From Caulobacteraceae bacterium (GTDB taxonomy: Bacteria > Pseudomonadota > Alphaproteobacteria > Caulobacterales > Caulobacteraceae): 54,818 nucleotides of DNA. Shown piece after piece: positions 44,675 to 54,673 of the stretch (positions are counted from its first letter, which is position 1; each line of letters starts with the position of its first letter). The stretch is taken from the NCBI GenBank assembly GCA_019748055.1, contig JAIEQC010000063.1:1-54818 (forward strand), written 5' to 3'. The position numbers and the translations under genes were made by a program. The notes below the pieces were generated by a model that was not told where the DNA came from, searched no databases, and saw only the letters and a list, made by a program, of their open reading frames with translations.

Positions 44675-45328
44675 ATGAAGACCATGATCATCGCCGCAGG
44701 CATCGCAACCACCATGGCGCTCGGCGCCGTCGCCATGGCCCAGCCGGGCCCGGGTGGCCCGCGCGGCCCCAATGCGGAGGCAGCCCCCCGCGGCCCCGGT
44801 AGCGAAGGCTATCGCGGCGGCCCGGGCCGCATGATGCAGATGAGCCCCGAGGATCGCGCCGCCATGACGGATGCGCGGATCGCCGGCTTCAAGGCCATGC
44901 TCCGCCTCAACAGCGAGCAGGAGCGGCACTGGCCGGCGCTGGAAACGGCGATGCGCGAGGCGGCCACCCAGCGCAGCCAGCGCATGACGGAGCAGATGCA
45001 GCGCCGGCGCGACATGCGCGAGAACCGTGACGCCGCAGCCCGCCCGGATCCGGTGCAGCGCCTGCGCACCATGGCCGACCGCATGGGCGAGAACGCCGCG
45101 TCCATGCGCAAGCTCGCTGATGCGGCGGCACCGCTCTATGCCTCGCTCGACGAGGGCCAGAAGCGCCGCGTCGACCGCATGATGCAGCGCGGCGGCCGGA
45201 TGATGATGGGCGGCGGCGGCGGTGGCGGCGGCGGCTGGGGCGGCGAGGGCCACGGCGGCCACGGTCGCGGCGGCTATTGGGAGCGCCACCAGGGTGGCCA
45301 GGGCCGCGGCGAGAGCGGCCGGCTCTGA
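44675..45328 (+). CDS. Spy/CpxP-like periplasmic protein (LTxxQ type), Gly/His-rich tail
   Basis: A 217-residue exported protein. Signal MKTMIIAAGIATTMALGAVAMAQ is followed by a Pro/Gly linker and an all-helical section with AMLRLNSEQERHWPALETAMREAA, RLRTMADRMGENAASMRKLADAAAPLYASLDEGQKRRVDRMM, matching the LTxxQ (Spy/CpxP) family of envelope chaperones and metal sensors. The C-terminal 45 residues are almost all Gly, His, Arg and Trp (WGGEGHGGHGRGGYWERH) and could bind metal. A strong terminator follows at 45354. GAGGAGA precedes the ATG. Confidence 0.82.
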   Translation: MKTMIIAAGIATTMALGAVAMAQPGPGGPRGPNAEAAPRGPGSEGYRGGPGRMMQMSPEDRAAMTDARIAGFKAMLRLNSEQERHWPALETAMREAATQRSQRMTEQMQRRRDMRENRDAAARPDPVQRLRTMADRMGENAASMRKLADAAAPLYASLDEGQKRRVDRMMQRGGRMMMGGGGGGGGGWGGEGHGGHGRGGYWERHQGGQGRGESGRL

Positions 45329-45353
45329 CATCGCCTCACCATCCCGATCTGTG

Positions 45354-45385
45354 ACGGGCCCGCTGACGCGGGCCCGTTCCGTTTC
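45354..45385 (+). terminator. Rho-independent terminator after the Spy-like gene
   Basis: ACGGGCCCGC-TGAC-GCGGGCCCGT forms a 10-bp perfect GC stem with a four-base loop at 45354-45377, followed by TCCGTTTC. It lies 25 bases after the stop of the Spy-like gene. Confidence 0.85.
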
Positions 45386-45491
45386 GGGACGCTGGACGAC
45401 CGATTTGGCAAGGGAGTGGAAACGCGGCGTTTACCCTGATCATGGAGAGTGGCCGCATTGCAGTTCGGTCCGCGTGAGGGGTCGCCCGGCC

Positions 45492-46922
<1,431 letters not shown>

Positions 46923-46969
46923 GACAGGCCGGGGTTGAACCGCCGGCCCCATCTGCCTAAACCGGGTCC

Positions 46970-47449
46970 ATGACCTCAACACGTCCCGTGACTGTCGCGG
47001 CCCTTGCGGTGGCGGCCCTCATCACCGCCACGGCTTCGGCGGAAGCGCAGCGCCGGCAGGAGCCGCAGCGCCAGCGGCCGCCGACGCGCGCCGACGTCAT
47101 GCTCTATCACAGCTTCCCCGCCGGGGTGCGGCTCGCGGTGGTGGCAATCAACGGCCGGCGCCCGGTGGCGACGGACCGGCCGGCCTTCACCTTCACGCAG
47201 GGCCTCCGGATGACCGGCTTCGGCGGCTGCAACCCGGTCAGCGCCGACTATCGGCGCAATGCCGGCCCGAGCGACATCCGGTTCGGTCCGCTGAACTTCA
47301 TCGAGCGGAGATGCGGCGGCGAGGTCGACCGGCAGGAGCGCGCCATCTTCTGGGCGATCCAGGGCGCGACCCGCTGGCGACCGCACGGCGCGCGCGGCAT
47401 GACCTTCACCGGCCTGCGTGGCACGGTGACCTTCGAACCGGCTTTCTGA
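46970..47449 (+). CDS. Exported META-domain (HslJ-like) protein
   Basis: A 159-residue protein with signal peptide VTVAALAVAALITATASAEAQ, a Gln/Arg/Pro linker and a META domain: LAVVAINGRRPV, FTFTQGLRMTGFGGCNPVSADYRR, IRFGPLNFIERRCGGEVDRQERAIFWAIQGATRW. The GC-N...GP......R.C motif is the family mark. META domains occur in HslJ, linked with heat-shock and novobiocin resistance; here the role is unknown. It is convergent with the ABC transporter, 7 bases apart. Confidence 0.78.
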   Translation: MTSTRPVTVAALAVAALITATASAEAQRRQEPQRQRPPTRADVMLYHSFPAGVRLAVVAINGRRPVATDRPAFTFTQGLRMTGFGGCNPVSADYRRNAGPSDIRFGPLNFIERRCGGEVDRQERAIFWAIQGATRWRPHGARGMTFTGLRGTVTFEPAF

Positions 47450-47456
47450 GCCCGCC

Positions 47457-49556
47457 TCAGGCCTTGGCCAGAGCCATCAGCGGCGCGTCGCCGGCAACGT
47501 GGAGCCCCGTCGCGTCCTTGACCAGATGGATGCGGCGGTCGTGGAAGTTCACCAGCGTCGAGCGGTGGCCGATCGAGACGATGGTGGAATTCGGCAGCCG
47601 GTCGCAGAGCGCCTTGTAGAGGGCGGCCTCGCCGGTCTCGTCGATGGCGGCGGTCGCCTCATCGAGGAAGAGCCAGTCGGGCTTGCAGAGGAGCGCGCGG
47701 GCGAGGGCCAACCGCTGCTGCTCGCCACCCGACAGGATCTGGTGCCAGGCGGCCTCCTCGTCGAGGCGGGTGGCCAGCGCCGCAAGGTTCATCGCCTCCA
47801 GCGCCTCGACGATCGCGGCATCGGTATAGGCGCCGCGCTCGGCCGGGTAGGTGACCGCGTCACGCAGCGTCGCCACCGGGAAATAGGGCCGCTGTGGCAG
47901 CAGCATGATGTCGGCCCCCGCGGGCGAGACGACGGTGCCCGATCCATGCGGCCAGATACCGGCAATGGCGCGGAACAGCGTCGACTTTCCCGAGCCTGAC
48001 GGACCGGTGACCAGCACGCGTTCACCGGCATTGACGGTGAGGTCGGGGGCGGAGACGAGTTGCTGGCCATCCGGCAGGGTCACGGCGAGGTTGGCGAGTT
48101 GCAGGCGGTCACCGTCGCGGACGGTGTCGATGGCGGTCGCTGGCTTTGCCCTTGCGCCGTCGGCCGACTTCTCGAACCCGGTGAGGCGATCGATCACCGA
48201 CTTGTAGTCCGCCAGCGAGGCATAGAGGTTGGTGAAGATGAGGAGGGCGGATTCCACCCGGCCGAAGGCGCCGGCCGTCTGGGTCAGGGCGCCGAGCTGC
48301 ACCGCGCCGGAGAAATAGGCCGGGGCGAGGAGGATGAAGGGAAAGATCACCGAGGCCTGGTTGACGAAGGTCGTGAACCAGGTGAGCCGCTTGGTGTATT
48401 TCATGTAGTCGAACCAGTTCGACACGACGTTGCCGAAGCGGCGGGTCAGGCCCTGGGCCTCGGCATTCTCGCCCTTGAGAAGGGCGATCTGCTCATCATT
48501 CTCGCGCACGCGCACGAGCGCATAGCGGAAGTCCGCCTCGTAGCGCTGGCGCAGGAAGTTGATGCCGATCAGCTTGCGGCCGATGAGATGGGCGCAGACC
48601 GTGCCGAAGATGGCGACGAACAGGGCGGCATAGACGAGGTAGCCGGGGATTGATTCGAGGTCGATGCCGAGCACGTTGTATTTGAAGCTCGCCGACAGGC
48701 CCCACAGGATGAGCACGAAGGCATAGAGCGACAGGATCGCCGAGAAGAAACGGATCATCAGGCCGAGCGTGTTGTCGGTGAACAGCCTGACGTCCTCGGC
48801 GATGCGCTGGTCGGGGTTGTCGGCCTGGCTGCCCTGCAGGCGCATGCGGTAATGACCGCCGTCGTCGAGCCAGTGGCCCGTCAGCTTGGCAGTCATCCAG
48901 CGGCGCCAGCGCATCTGCGTGAACTGGGTGAGATAGAGCTCGTAGACGGCGAGGATCACCCACAGGAAGGCGACGATGGTGAAATATTGCAGCTCGACCC
49001 AGAACGTCGCCTCGGCGCGCTGCTGGAGCGCGGTGTAGAAGCGGTTGTTCCACTGGTTGAGCAGCACGGTCGCCAGAACCTGGGCGATGTTGATGACCAG
49101 CAGCAGGTAGAGCAGGGCATGCGCGATGTAGCGCTCCTGCAGGCGGAAGGCGATGCCGAAGGGCAGCTCGATGGTGCCGACGTCACGCGTCTCGAAGAAG
49201 GGATCTGCGAGATTGGTGATCTGGCGGATCGTGCCGACGAAGCTCAGGCCATAGACGCCGAGGGCGAAGATGACCGACAGGAGGATGCTGGCCCGGGTCG
49301 GCAGATAGGGGCCGAGCGCCTCGGAGATCAGGCCGGCTTCGTTGGCGAGCAGGATAGCCAGCGACACGAGGTGCCAGACCACGAGGAAGCCGATGATCGC
49401 CCGGATGAGCGTCGATGTCGGACGCGACAGCCAGGCGACGGCCGCGGCGACCAGGGTCAGGATGAACACATAGGGCGGCAGATCGACCCATCCGACGATC
49501 CTCGCCACGGCCAGCGCGAGGCCGGCCGATCCTGCTGCTAGGGCGATGGGAAGCAT
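47457..49556 (-). CDS. ABC transporter permease/ATPase, BacA/YddA type
   Basis: A 699-residue fused half-transporter of the ABC_membrane_2 class (BclA/YddA, related to the peptide importer SbmA/BacA). About 300 membrane-domain residues include the hallmark NQWNNRFYTALQ, DNPDQRIAEDVRLFTDNTLGL and YKSVIDRLTGF. The nucleotide-binding domain shows GPSGSGKST, ILSGGEQQRLALARAL, WLFLDEATAAID and SIGHRSTL. Relatives import antimicrobial or plant-symbiosis peptides; the substrate here is unknown. ATG 49556 is used because it precedes the first membrane helix (LPIALAAGSAGLALAVARIVGW); a frame from 49655 is possible. Confidence 0.93.
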   Translation of the reverse strand: MLPIALAAGSAGLALAVARIVGWVDLPPYVFILTLVAAAVAWLSRPTSTLIRAIIGFLVVWHLVSLAILLANEAGLISEALGPYLPTRASILLSVIFALGVYGLSFVGTIRQITNLADPFFETRDVGTIELPFGIAFRLQERYIAHALLYLLLVINIAQVLATVLLNQWNNRFYTALQQRAEATFWVELQYFTIVAFLWVILAVYELYLTQFTQMRWRRWMTAKLTGHWLDDGGHYRMRLQGSQADNPDQRIAEDVRLFTDNTLGLMIRFFSAILSLYAFVLILWGLSASFKYNVLGIDLESIPGYLVYAALFVAIFGTVCAHLIGRKLIGINFLRQRYEADFRYALVRVRENDEQIALLKGENAEAQGLTRRFGNVVSNWFDYMKYTKRLTWFTTFVNQASVIFPFILLAPAYFSGAVQLGALTQTAGAFGRVESALLIFTNLYASLADYKSVIDRLTGFEKSADGARAKPATAIDTVRDGDRLQLANLAVTLPDGQQLVSAPDLTVNAGERVLVTGPSGSGKSTLFRAIAGIWPHGSGTVVSPAGADIMLLPQRPYFPVATLRDAVTYPAERGAYTDAAIVEALEAMNLAALATRLDEEAAWHQILSGGEQQRLALARALLCKPDWLFLDEATAAIDETGEAALYKALCDRLPNSTIVSIGHRSTLVNFHDRRIHLVKDATGLHVAGDAPLMALAKA

Positions 49557-49682
49557 GAGGGAACCCCGGAACTTGTCGGAAAGGGATGGGCGGTGCGGAC
49601 GGTCGGCGCCCCTGGGCGTGGGACGATATCCCCGGCGCGCATCCTCATGAATCACACGCCCCGCGGCATGGGAAGGGCCATG

Positions 49683-49973
49683 TCAGGACAGCGCATCGGA
49701 GGGCGCGTCGGCAAGGGCCTGGCGCAACTCCTCCTCGGTGACGAGGCGCATGGCCTTCAGCACCTTCACCGCTTCGGTGCGGCGTCCGACGCGCATGATG
49801 AGGATGACGGTTTCGGCATCGCCGCATTCGGGGTGCGAACAGGCGATCTCGCTGACGGTGACGCCATCGTCCTCGGTGAGGGCGAGAATGGCGCGGACGA
49901 GGGTCGTCAGGCGGCGCGACGCATCCGCCGTTTCCGGATCCTGGGCCCTACGGTTGAAGAAGAAACGTGCCAT
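49683..49973 (-). CDS. Hypothetical protein, 96 aa
   Basis: I do not recognise a named family. The 96-residue soluble protein starts MARFFFNRRAQDPETAD and contains TEDDGVTVSEIACSHPECGDAETVILIMRVGRRTEAVKVLKAMRLVTEEELRQAL, which includes a Cys-x4-Cys pair and a regular alpha/beta pattern with a helical end. It may be a small binding or accessory protein. It lies 126 bases upstream of the ABC transporter on the same strand, so joint transcription is possible. Confidence 0.6.
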   Translation of the reverse strand: MARFFFNRRAQDPETADASRRLTTLVRAILALTEDDGVTVSEIACSHPECGDAETVILIMRVGRRTEAVKVLKAMRLVTEEELRQALADAPSDALS

Positions 49974-50077
49974 GGCCTTGCCTTGTCAGCGCGAGTTATG
50001 GCCGATCCATGGCGAAGACGGAAGCGCCCGGCAGGCCCGCTCACGCGGCTGTGCGCGGCGGCCTGGGCGACCGCCGT

Positions 50078-51004
50078 TCAGAAGGCCCCGCCGAGCTTCA
50101 CGCGCACCTGGTGACGCTCGAAATTGACGAGGTCGAGGCCACCCGTGGCGGCGCCCGCCGCCCGGCCCCAGACCTGAGCATTCCAGGCGGGCGAGACGAA
50201 GGTGTCCTTCAGCGGGCCGACATCGCCGATCTTGTGAAAGAGGGTCGGACCGACGAGCACGGCATGGCCGCCCCACTGGTTGAGGAAGGCGCCCCCATAG
50301 GCGGCGACATAGCGTAGGTTGCCGCCGACGAAGGTGCTGCTGCCCTCGCCCAGGCGCCAGGCCAGGGCGCCGCCGAGCTCCAGTCCGGAATCGTTGGCAT
50401 AGCCAAGGGCGCCGCGCGGGCGCTCGGTGCCCGGGCCGATATTGAGGTTGACGGAGCCGTAGAGCCGGTCGCCGATCAGCGCGGCATCGGCGGCGACCTT
50501 GAAGGTCGCGGCGAAGCGCTCGGCGGAAAAGCCGAGACCCTCGGAAAAGCGGCCCCAGCGCAGTTCGAGACCGACCGTGAGACCGGGATCGAAGGGCGTC
50601 GTGCCGCGCTCCTTGATCTGGTAGCGGACCTGGCCGGCAAGGCCGTCGAAGGCGAAACGGTTCTGGTTCGGATAACCGGGAACGGTGTTGTTGCGGATGT
50701 CGTGATAGGCGGCCCAGACCGCCAGCGAGACCTGCAGGCGCTGGACCGGCGTCCAGCCGGCCTCGAGCTTGGTGTTGATGCCGGTGTAGCGGCCATCGAA
50801 CTTGCCGAAGCGGGCCGTGGTCTCGGAGGTCAGCCCGCGGTCGCCGGGGCTGCCGACGCCGGTACCGTCGAGAAAGCCATAGGCGTCGTCGGGCCCGGCG
50901 GCCTCGCTCGCCGGCGCGCCGGCCTGCGGGCGCCCGACATCGGCCGCCATGGCGGGCACAGCGAAGAGCGATGCGGCGACGGCCGCTGCGACGATGCGAT
51001 TCAT
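50078..51004 (-). CDS. Outer-membrane beta-barrel protein
   Basis: A 308-residue exported protein with signal MNRIVAAAVAASLFAVPAMAAD. The rest is built of alternating hydrophobic strands and turns with many aromatic and Gly residues (AGWTPVQRLQVSLAVWAAYHDIRNN, LELRWGRFSEGLGF, LGGALAWRLGEGSSTFVGGNLRYVAAYGG) and ends in a strand HQVRVKLGGAF with a terminal Phe, the outer-membrane barrel signal. It has no plug domain, so it is not a full TonB receptor. A Fur-like box lies 110 bases upstream, which suggests iron control. Confidence 0.8.
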   Translation of the reverse strand: MNRIVAAAVAASLFAVPAMAADVGRPQAGAPASEAAGPDDAYGFLDGTGVGSPGDRGLTSETTARFGKFDGRYTGINTKLEAGWTPVQRLQVSLAVWAAYHDIRNNTVPGYPNQNRFAFDGLAGQVRYQIKERGTTPFDPGLTVGLELRWGRFSEGLGFSAERFAATFKVAADAALIGDRLYGSVNLNIGPGTERPRGALGYANDSGLELGGALAWRLGEGSSTFVGGNLRYVAAYGGAFLNQWGGHAVLVGPTLFHKIGDVGPLKDTFVSPAWNAQVWGRAAGAATGGLDLVNFERHQVRVKLGGAF

Positions 51005-51113
51005 GTCCTGCCCCCGGTGATCTTCCCTCCGGAACCCGTCCCGGCTTTCCCAATGGCAGGGGCGGCCGCACGACAATGTCCCGACGGTGATTCGTAGACC
51101 ACTTTCGATTACC

Positions 51114-51128
51114 TGCAAATCATTCGCA
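51114..51128. promoter_or_regulatory. Fur-like box upstream of the outer-membrane barrel gene
   Basis: TGCAAAT-C-ATTCGCA is a 7-1-7 inverted repeat with one mismatch (6 of 7 arm positions pair). The layout and sequence fit alphaproteobacterial Fur boxes of the TGC(A/G)AATnATT(C/T)GCA type. It is 110 bases before the start of the barrel gene at 51004 and 28 bases beyond the deacetylase stop, in the barrel promoter region. Confidence 0.5.
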
Positions 51129-51155
51129 ACAGGAAATTGCACCAACGGTGGAGGC

Positions 51156-51953
51156 TCAGGCGAGCGCGAAGCCGGCCGTCGCCAGATCGGCCGGGAAGGC
51201 GTCGCCGGCGAGATAGGCATATTCATGGGCGCGCGGCTCGTGGACCGGATCGACCCGCCTGAGGGCCTCGTCAACATGGCCGGGATGGACCATAACGAGG
51301 GCGGCATCGGGCAATCGCGCCAGGAAGGTCGGGAAAATGGCGGCGAAGTCGGCGGCGCGGCGGAAATCATAGGCGCCGGAAAAGGCCGGGTTGGTCGGCA
51401 CGCCGTGACGCGCAAGGAGGCGGCTGAGGCCCCGCGACAGGCCGGCGATGACCTGCCCCTTGAGGCCCGTCCCGGCGCCGCCCGGCCCGCTGCACTGGCG
51501 GATCCAGGCGCCCGGCGCATGGCGCTCCGCCACGGCCACGACGAGGTCGCGGATGCCCGGCAGGAGATGGGCGTGCTGATGGCCGTCGACAAAGGCCGGC
51601 GGCGCGCCGAAGGCGGCGCTGAAGGCCTGCATCTGCGCCGCGATCTCGGCGGCGACGGCGGCGCGGTCCAGCCGGCGCAGATGCGACCGCATCAGGAGCG
51701 AACCGATGCCCTCCGCCATGGCCAGTCGCGGCGCCGTCAGGGGCGTCAGCCCTCCGGTGAGCGTTAGATGCAGGCCGATCTGGAATCCCGGCGGCGCAAC
51801 CGCCATCAGCCTTTGCGCCTCGGCGGCGAGGTCCGGTCCCGGGGTCATGACCGAGGTGGCGTTGAGCCGCCCAGCGGCTGCCAGCTCGCGGATGGCCCGG
51901 GAGACCCCCGGCGCCAGCGCATAGTCATCGGCGCAGAGGATCAGGCGCTTCAT
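51156..51953 (-). CDS. ChbG/HpnK-family carbohydrate or lipid-linked sugar deacetylase
   Basis: Metal-dependent de-N-acetylase of the YdjC family, 265 residues. It has the metal-binding ADDY (residues 8-11), GLHLTLTGG, DGHQHAHLLP and later VMVHPGHVDE motifs. The family acts on chitobiose (ChbG), hopanoid sugars (HpnK) or undecaprenyl-phosphate aminosugars (NaxD). It lies 15 bases after a polyprenyl-phosphate glycosyltransferase on the same strand, which favours a NaxD-like role in making a lipid-linked aminosugar; this is inference. Confidence 0.88.
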   Translation of the reverse strand: MKRLILCADDYALAPGVSRAIRELAAAGRLNATSVMTPGPDLAAEAQRLMAVAPPGFQIGLHLTLTGGLTPLTAPRLAMAEGIGSLLMRSHLRRLDRAAVAAEIAAQMQAFSAAFGAPPAFVDGHQHAHLLPGIRDLVVAVAERHAPGAWIRQCSGPGGAGTGLKGQVIAGLSRGLSRLLARHGVPTNPAFSGAYDFRRAADFAAIFPTFLARLPDAALVMVHPGHVDEALRRVDPVHEPRAHEYAYLAGDAFPADLATAGFALA

Positions 51954-51968
51954 CGGGCGGGTCCGCGC

Positions 51969-53018
51969 TCAGTCGCCCTGGGCGAGCGGGCCCGGGGCGT
52001 CGGTGGTCGCGGCCTGGTCGGCGGCACGTTTCAGGCTCTGCTCGGCGACGAGATAGACCGGCCGTCCCTTCAGTTCCGAGAGGATCTTGCCGATATATTC
52101 GCCGAGGACCCCGATCATCAGCAGCTGGACGCCGCCGATGAAGGTGACCGCCACGAAGACAGAGGGATAGCCCGGCACGCCCCGGCCGTTGATGATGGTC
52201 TCGGCGACAATGAACAGGCCGTAGCAGAAGGCGAGCGCGGCCAGCAGCGCACCGAGAAGACTGGCGAGCCGCAGCGGCACGATCGAGAACGAGGTCAGGC
52301 CCTCGATGGAAAAGGCGAGGAGCCCCCAGAAGCTCCACTTGGCCTCGCCCTGTTCGCGGGCGTCCGGCTCATAGGGGATGCCGATCTGGCGGAAGCCGAC
52401 CCAGCTCGACAGGCCCTTGAAGAAGCGGCCGCGCTCGGGAAGGCGGCGCAGGGCCGCCGCGGCCCGTGGCGACAGCAGGCGGAAATCGCCGGCGTCGGCA
52501 GGAATCTTGTGGCGGACGCCGGCATTGACCAGGCCGTAAAAGGCATTGACGAAAAGGGTGCGCAGGCGCGGCTCGTCGCGGCGATGGGCCTTGTAGGTGA
52601 AGACGACGTCATAGCCCTCGTCGAGCCAGCGCGACACGAGCGTCTCGGCCACGGCGGTCGGATGCTGGCCGTCGGCATCCATGAAGATCACCGCACCGTA
52701 GCGGGCATTGTCGAGGCCGGCGAGAAGGGCCGCTTCCTTGCCGAAATTGCGCGAGAAACCGATCACCTGCACATCGGCGCCGTCGGCCCTGAGGCTCTCG
52801 GCCACCGCCAGCGTACCGTCGCGCGAGCCGTCGTCGACATAGAGGATCTCGACCGCAAGGCCCCGCTGTTCCTTCAGCTTGCGGGCGAAGGCCGTCAGCT
52901 TGGCATGGGTGTGAGGGAGAGCCTCGGCTTCGTTATAGGCCGGCACCACGATGGTGAGGCCGAAGGGCGGCGTCTCGCTGCCGGGAAAGGCGATGACGCG
53001 CCTGTCGCTGATGATCAT
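51969..53018 (-). CDS. Polyprenyl-phosphate glycosyltransferase (GT2, GtrB/ArnC/FlmF2-like)
   Basis: Transfers a sugar from a nucleotide donor to undecaprenyl phosphate at the inner membrane. The 349-residue protein has the GT-A domain (LTIVVPAYNEAEALP, EILYVDDGSRDGT, DVQVIGFSRNFGKEAALLAGLD, VIFMDADGQHP), GDFRLLS and QGEAKWSFWGLL, then two C-terminal helices (SLLGALLAALAFCYGLFIVAETI; VFVAVTFIGGVQLLMIGVLGEYIGKI). Next to it are a deacetylase gene and, divergently, a GtrA flippase-like gene, a layout of envelope sugar modification. Confidence 0.92.
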   Translation of the reverse strand: MIISDRRVIAFPGSETPPFGLTIVVPAYNEAEALPHTHAKLTAFARKLKEQRGLAVEILYVDDGSRDGTLAVAESLRADGADVQVIGFSRNFGKEAALLAGLDNARYGAVIFMDADGQHPTAVAETLVSRWLDEGYDVVFTYKAHRRDEPRLRTLFVNAFYGLVNAGVRHKIPADAGDFRLLSPRAAAALRRLPERGRFFKGLSSWVGFRQIGIPYEPDAREQGEAKWSFWGLLAFSIEGLTSFSIVPLRLASLLGALLAALAFCYGLFIVAETIINGRGVPGYPSVFVAVTFIGGVQLLMIGVLGEYIGKILSELKGRPVYLVAEQSLKRAADQAATTDAPGPLAQGD

Positions 53019-53157
53019 GTGCCGACGGCCCGGGGACCGCTCCTGAAACTGGGATCATGATAGCCGAGTTCACGCCGCCGTGAAGGGCGATTGCAGATCA
53101 TGGTCACCGCGTGCCGGCTGTTTCATGGTGCAAAAGCGTGTAGACGACGGCGCTGTG

Positions 53158-53628
53158 ATGAATGACGGACAACAGAACCCGCCCGCCGGCCGCACCGCCG
53201 CCCTGATGCGCGAAGGTCGCAAGATGCTGTCTTTCGGCGTCATCGGTGTCGGCAACGGCTTCGTCAACTATGCGGTCACGGTCGGCGTGACCGTGCTGGC
53301 GCTCACCCCCCTCGGCCTTGCCGGAAGCGACCCGGCCCTCGGCCTCGCCAAGGCGCTGGGCTGGGCGGTGGCGGTGTCGAACTCCTACCTGTTCAACACG
53401 CTCTTCACCTTCTCGGCCGAGAGCGGCCGGCGCCTCGACTGGCGGACATATTTCCGCTTCGTCGCCTCCGGCACGGTGGGGCTTGCCATCGAGGTCGTCA
53501 GCTTTCTCTTCGCGGTGCGCTATCTCCCCCTGTCGCTCGCCGCGATCGTGCCCATCGGCCTCGCCTTCGTCGCCAATTTCGCGATGGCGCGGATCTTCGT
53601 CTTCTCCCGGCCGAGCGGCCGGCACTGA
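53158..53628 (+). CDS. GtrA-family membrane protein
   Basis: A 156-residue membrane protein with four helices: MLSFGVIGVGNGFVNYAVTVGVTVLAL, LAKALGWAVAVSNSYLFNTLFTF, FRFVASGTVGLAIEVVSFLFAV and LAAIVPIGLAFVANFAMARIFVF. The F.N...TF and GL..NF...R.FVF motifs are GtrA hallmarks. GtrA proteins are thought to flip lipid-linked sugars made by GtrB-like enzymes, and a GtrB-like gene lies divergently 139 bases away. ATG 53158 is chosen; frames start further upstream without conserved sequence. Confidence 0.88.
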   Translation: MNDGQQNPPAGRTAALMREGRKMLSFGVIGVGNGFVNYAVTVGVTVLALTPLGLAGSDPALGLAKALGWAVAVSNSYLFNTLFTFSAESGRRLDWRTYFRFVASGTVGLAIEVVSFLFAVRYLPLSLAAIVPIGLAFVANFAMARIFVFSRPSGRH

Positions 53629-53646
53629 CACTGCAGGGGGCCTTCC

Positions 53647-54120
53647 ATGGCCATGGACACACCGGCGCGCAGCTTCCGGCCCCTTGGCTCGGACTCCGCT
53701 ATCCTTGCCATCGTCGCGGCCTTCCGGGCGCGCACCCTGCCCTTCGCCGACTGGTCGCATCAGGCCCACCTCGCCACCGGCCTCTGGCACGTGGCGACCC
53801 ATGGCGAGGCACAGGCGCGGGACCTGCTCCGTGAGGGGATCAAGGCCTATAATCTCGCCGGCGGCCGGGTGAACGACGCGATGCGCGGTTATCACGAGAC
53901 GGTGACCATGTATTTCGTCTGGTCCGCCGCCCGGTTCCTCGAGGCCGGCGCTCCGGCCGATCTCGCCGGCCAGGTCAATGCCTATGTCGCCGGCCCTTTT
54001 GGCGCCAAGGACGGCGTCTTCAGGTTCTGGACGCGGGAGCTTCTCCTGTCGCCCGCCGCGCGGCTGGCCTGGGTCGAGCCGGACATCCGCCCTCTCGATC
54101 CGGCGGCGCTCCTCGCCTAG
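53647..54120 (+). CDS. Conserved hypothetical protein with WxHxxHL motif, 157 aa
   Basis: I cannot name the family, though the pattern is familiar. It contains LPFADWSHQAHLATGLWHVA, LLREGIKAYNLAGGRVNDAMRGYHETVTMYFVWSAARFL and FWTRELLLSPAARLAWVEPDIRPLD. The H-x3-H of WSHQAH, the later WH and the YHET pair could bind a metal inside a helical bundle. No signal peptide. It follows GtrA by 18 bases on the same strand and may be transcribed with it. Confidence 0.65.
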   Translation: MAMDTPARSFRPLGSDSAILAIVAAFRARTLPFADWSHQAHLATGLWHVATHGEAQARDLLREGIKAYNLAGGRVNDAMRGYHETVTMYFVWSAARFLEAGAPADLAGQVNAYVAGPFGAKDGVFRFWTRELLLSPAARLAWVEPDIRPLDPAALLA

Positions 54121-54159
54121 CCTGCCAATGCCACGCCGCCCACGTGAAGGCCCCTGCCG

Positions 54160-54603
54160 ATGACCGTCATCCCGACTCGCCCGACGCCCCGCCCGCGGAG
54201 CGACTTCACCTGGTTCTCGCCGATCCAGACGCGCTGGTCGGACAACGACCAGTACGGCCACGTCAACAATGTCGTCTATTATTCCTATTTCGACACGGTG
54301 GTGAATGCCTTCCTCATTGCCGAGGCCGGCCTGGTGCCGGTGGCCGGCCCGTGGATGGGGCTGGTCGTCGACACGCGCTGCTCCTATTTCGCCCCCGCCA
54401 GCTACCCCGCGCCGCTGGAGGCTGGCCTCGCCTTCGCCGAGGCTGGCCGGTCGAGCCAGCGCTACGAAATCGGCATCTTCGCTGAGGGCGGCGAGACGAC
54501 CCTCGCCCATGGCCATTTCGTCCATGTCTATGTGGATGCCGCCAGCCGGCGGCCAATCGCGTTGCCGGAAAGCCTCACGGCGGCGATCGCGCGCGCCCGT
54601 TAA
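54160..54603 (+). CDS. Acyl-CoA thioesterase, 4HBT/YbgC type
   Basis: A 147-residue hotdog-fold thioesterase. TRWSDNDQYGHVNNVVYYSYFDTVVNAFL carries the catalytic aspartate and the 4HBT signature D.YGHVNN..Y..YFE/D; WMGLVVDTRCSYFAPASYPAPLEAGLAFAEAGRSS gives the next strands. It hydrolyses acyl-CoA or acyl-ACP. YbgC relatives often lie beside tolQ or exbB; the next gene may be such, see below. It follows the unknown gene by 39 bases. Confidence 0.92.
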   Translation: MTVIPTRPTPRPRSDFTWFSPIQTRWSDNDQYGHVNNVVYYSYFDTVVNAFLIAEAGLVPVAGPWMGLVVDTRCSYFAPASYPAPLEAGLAFAEAGRSSQRYEIGIFAEGGETTLAHGHFVHVYVDAASRRPIALPESLTAAIARAR

Positions 54604-54673
54604 TCCCGCGTTGCGACACCTTGCCTTATTTCGGCTATGGAACCTGGCCATCGTGTTGACGACGAACGGATTC

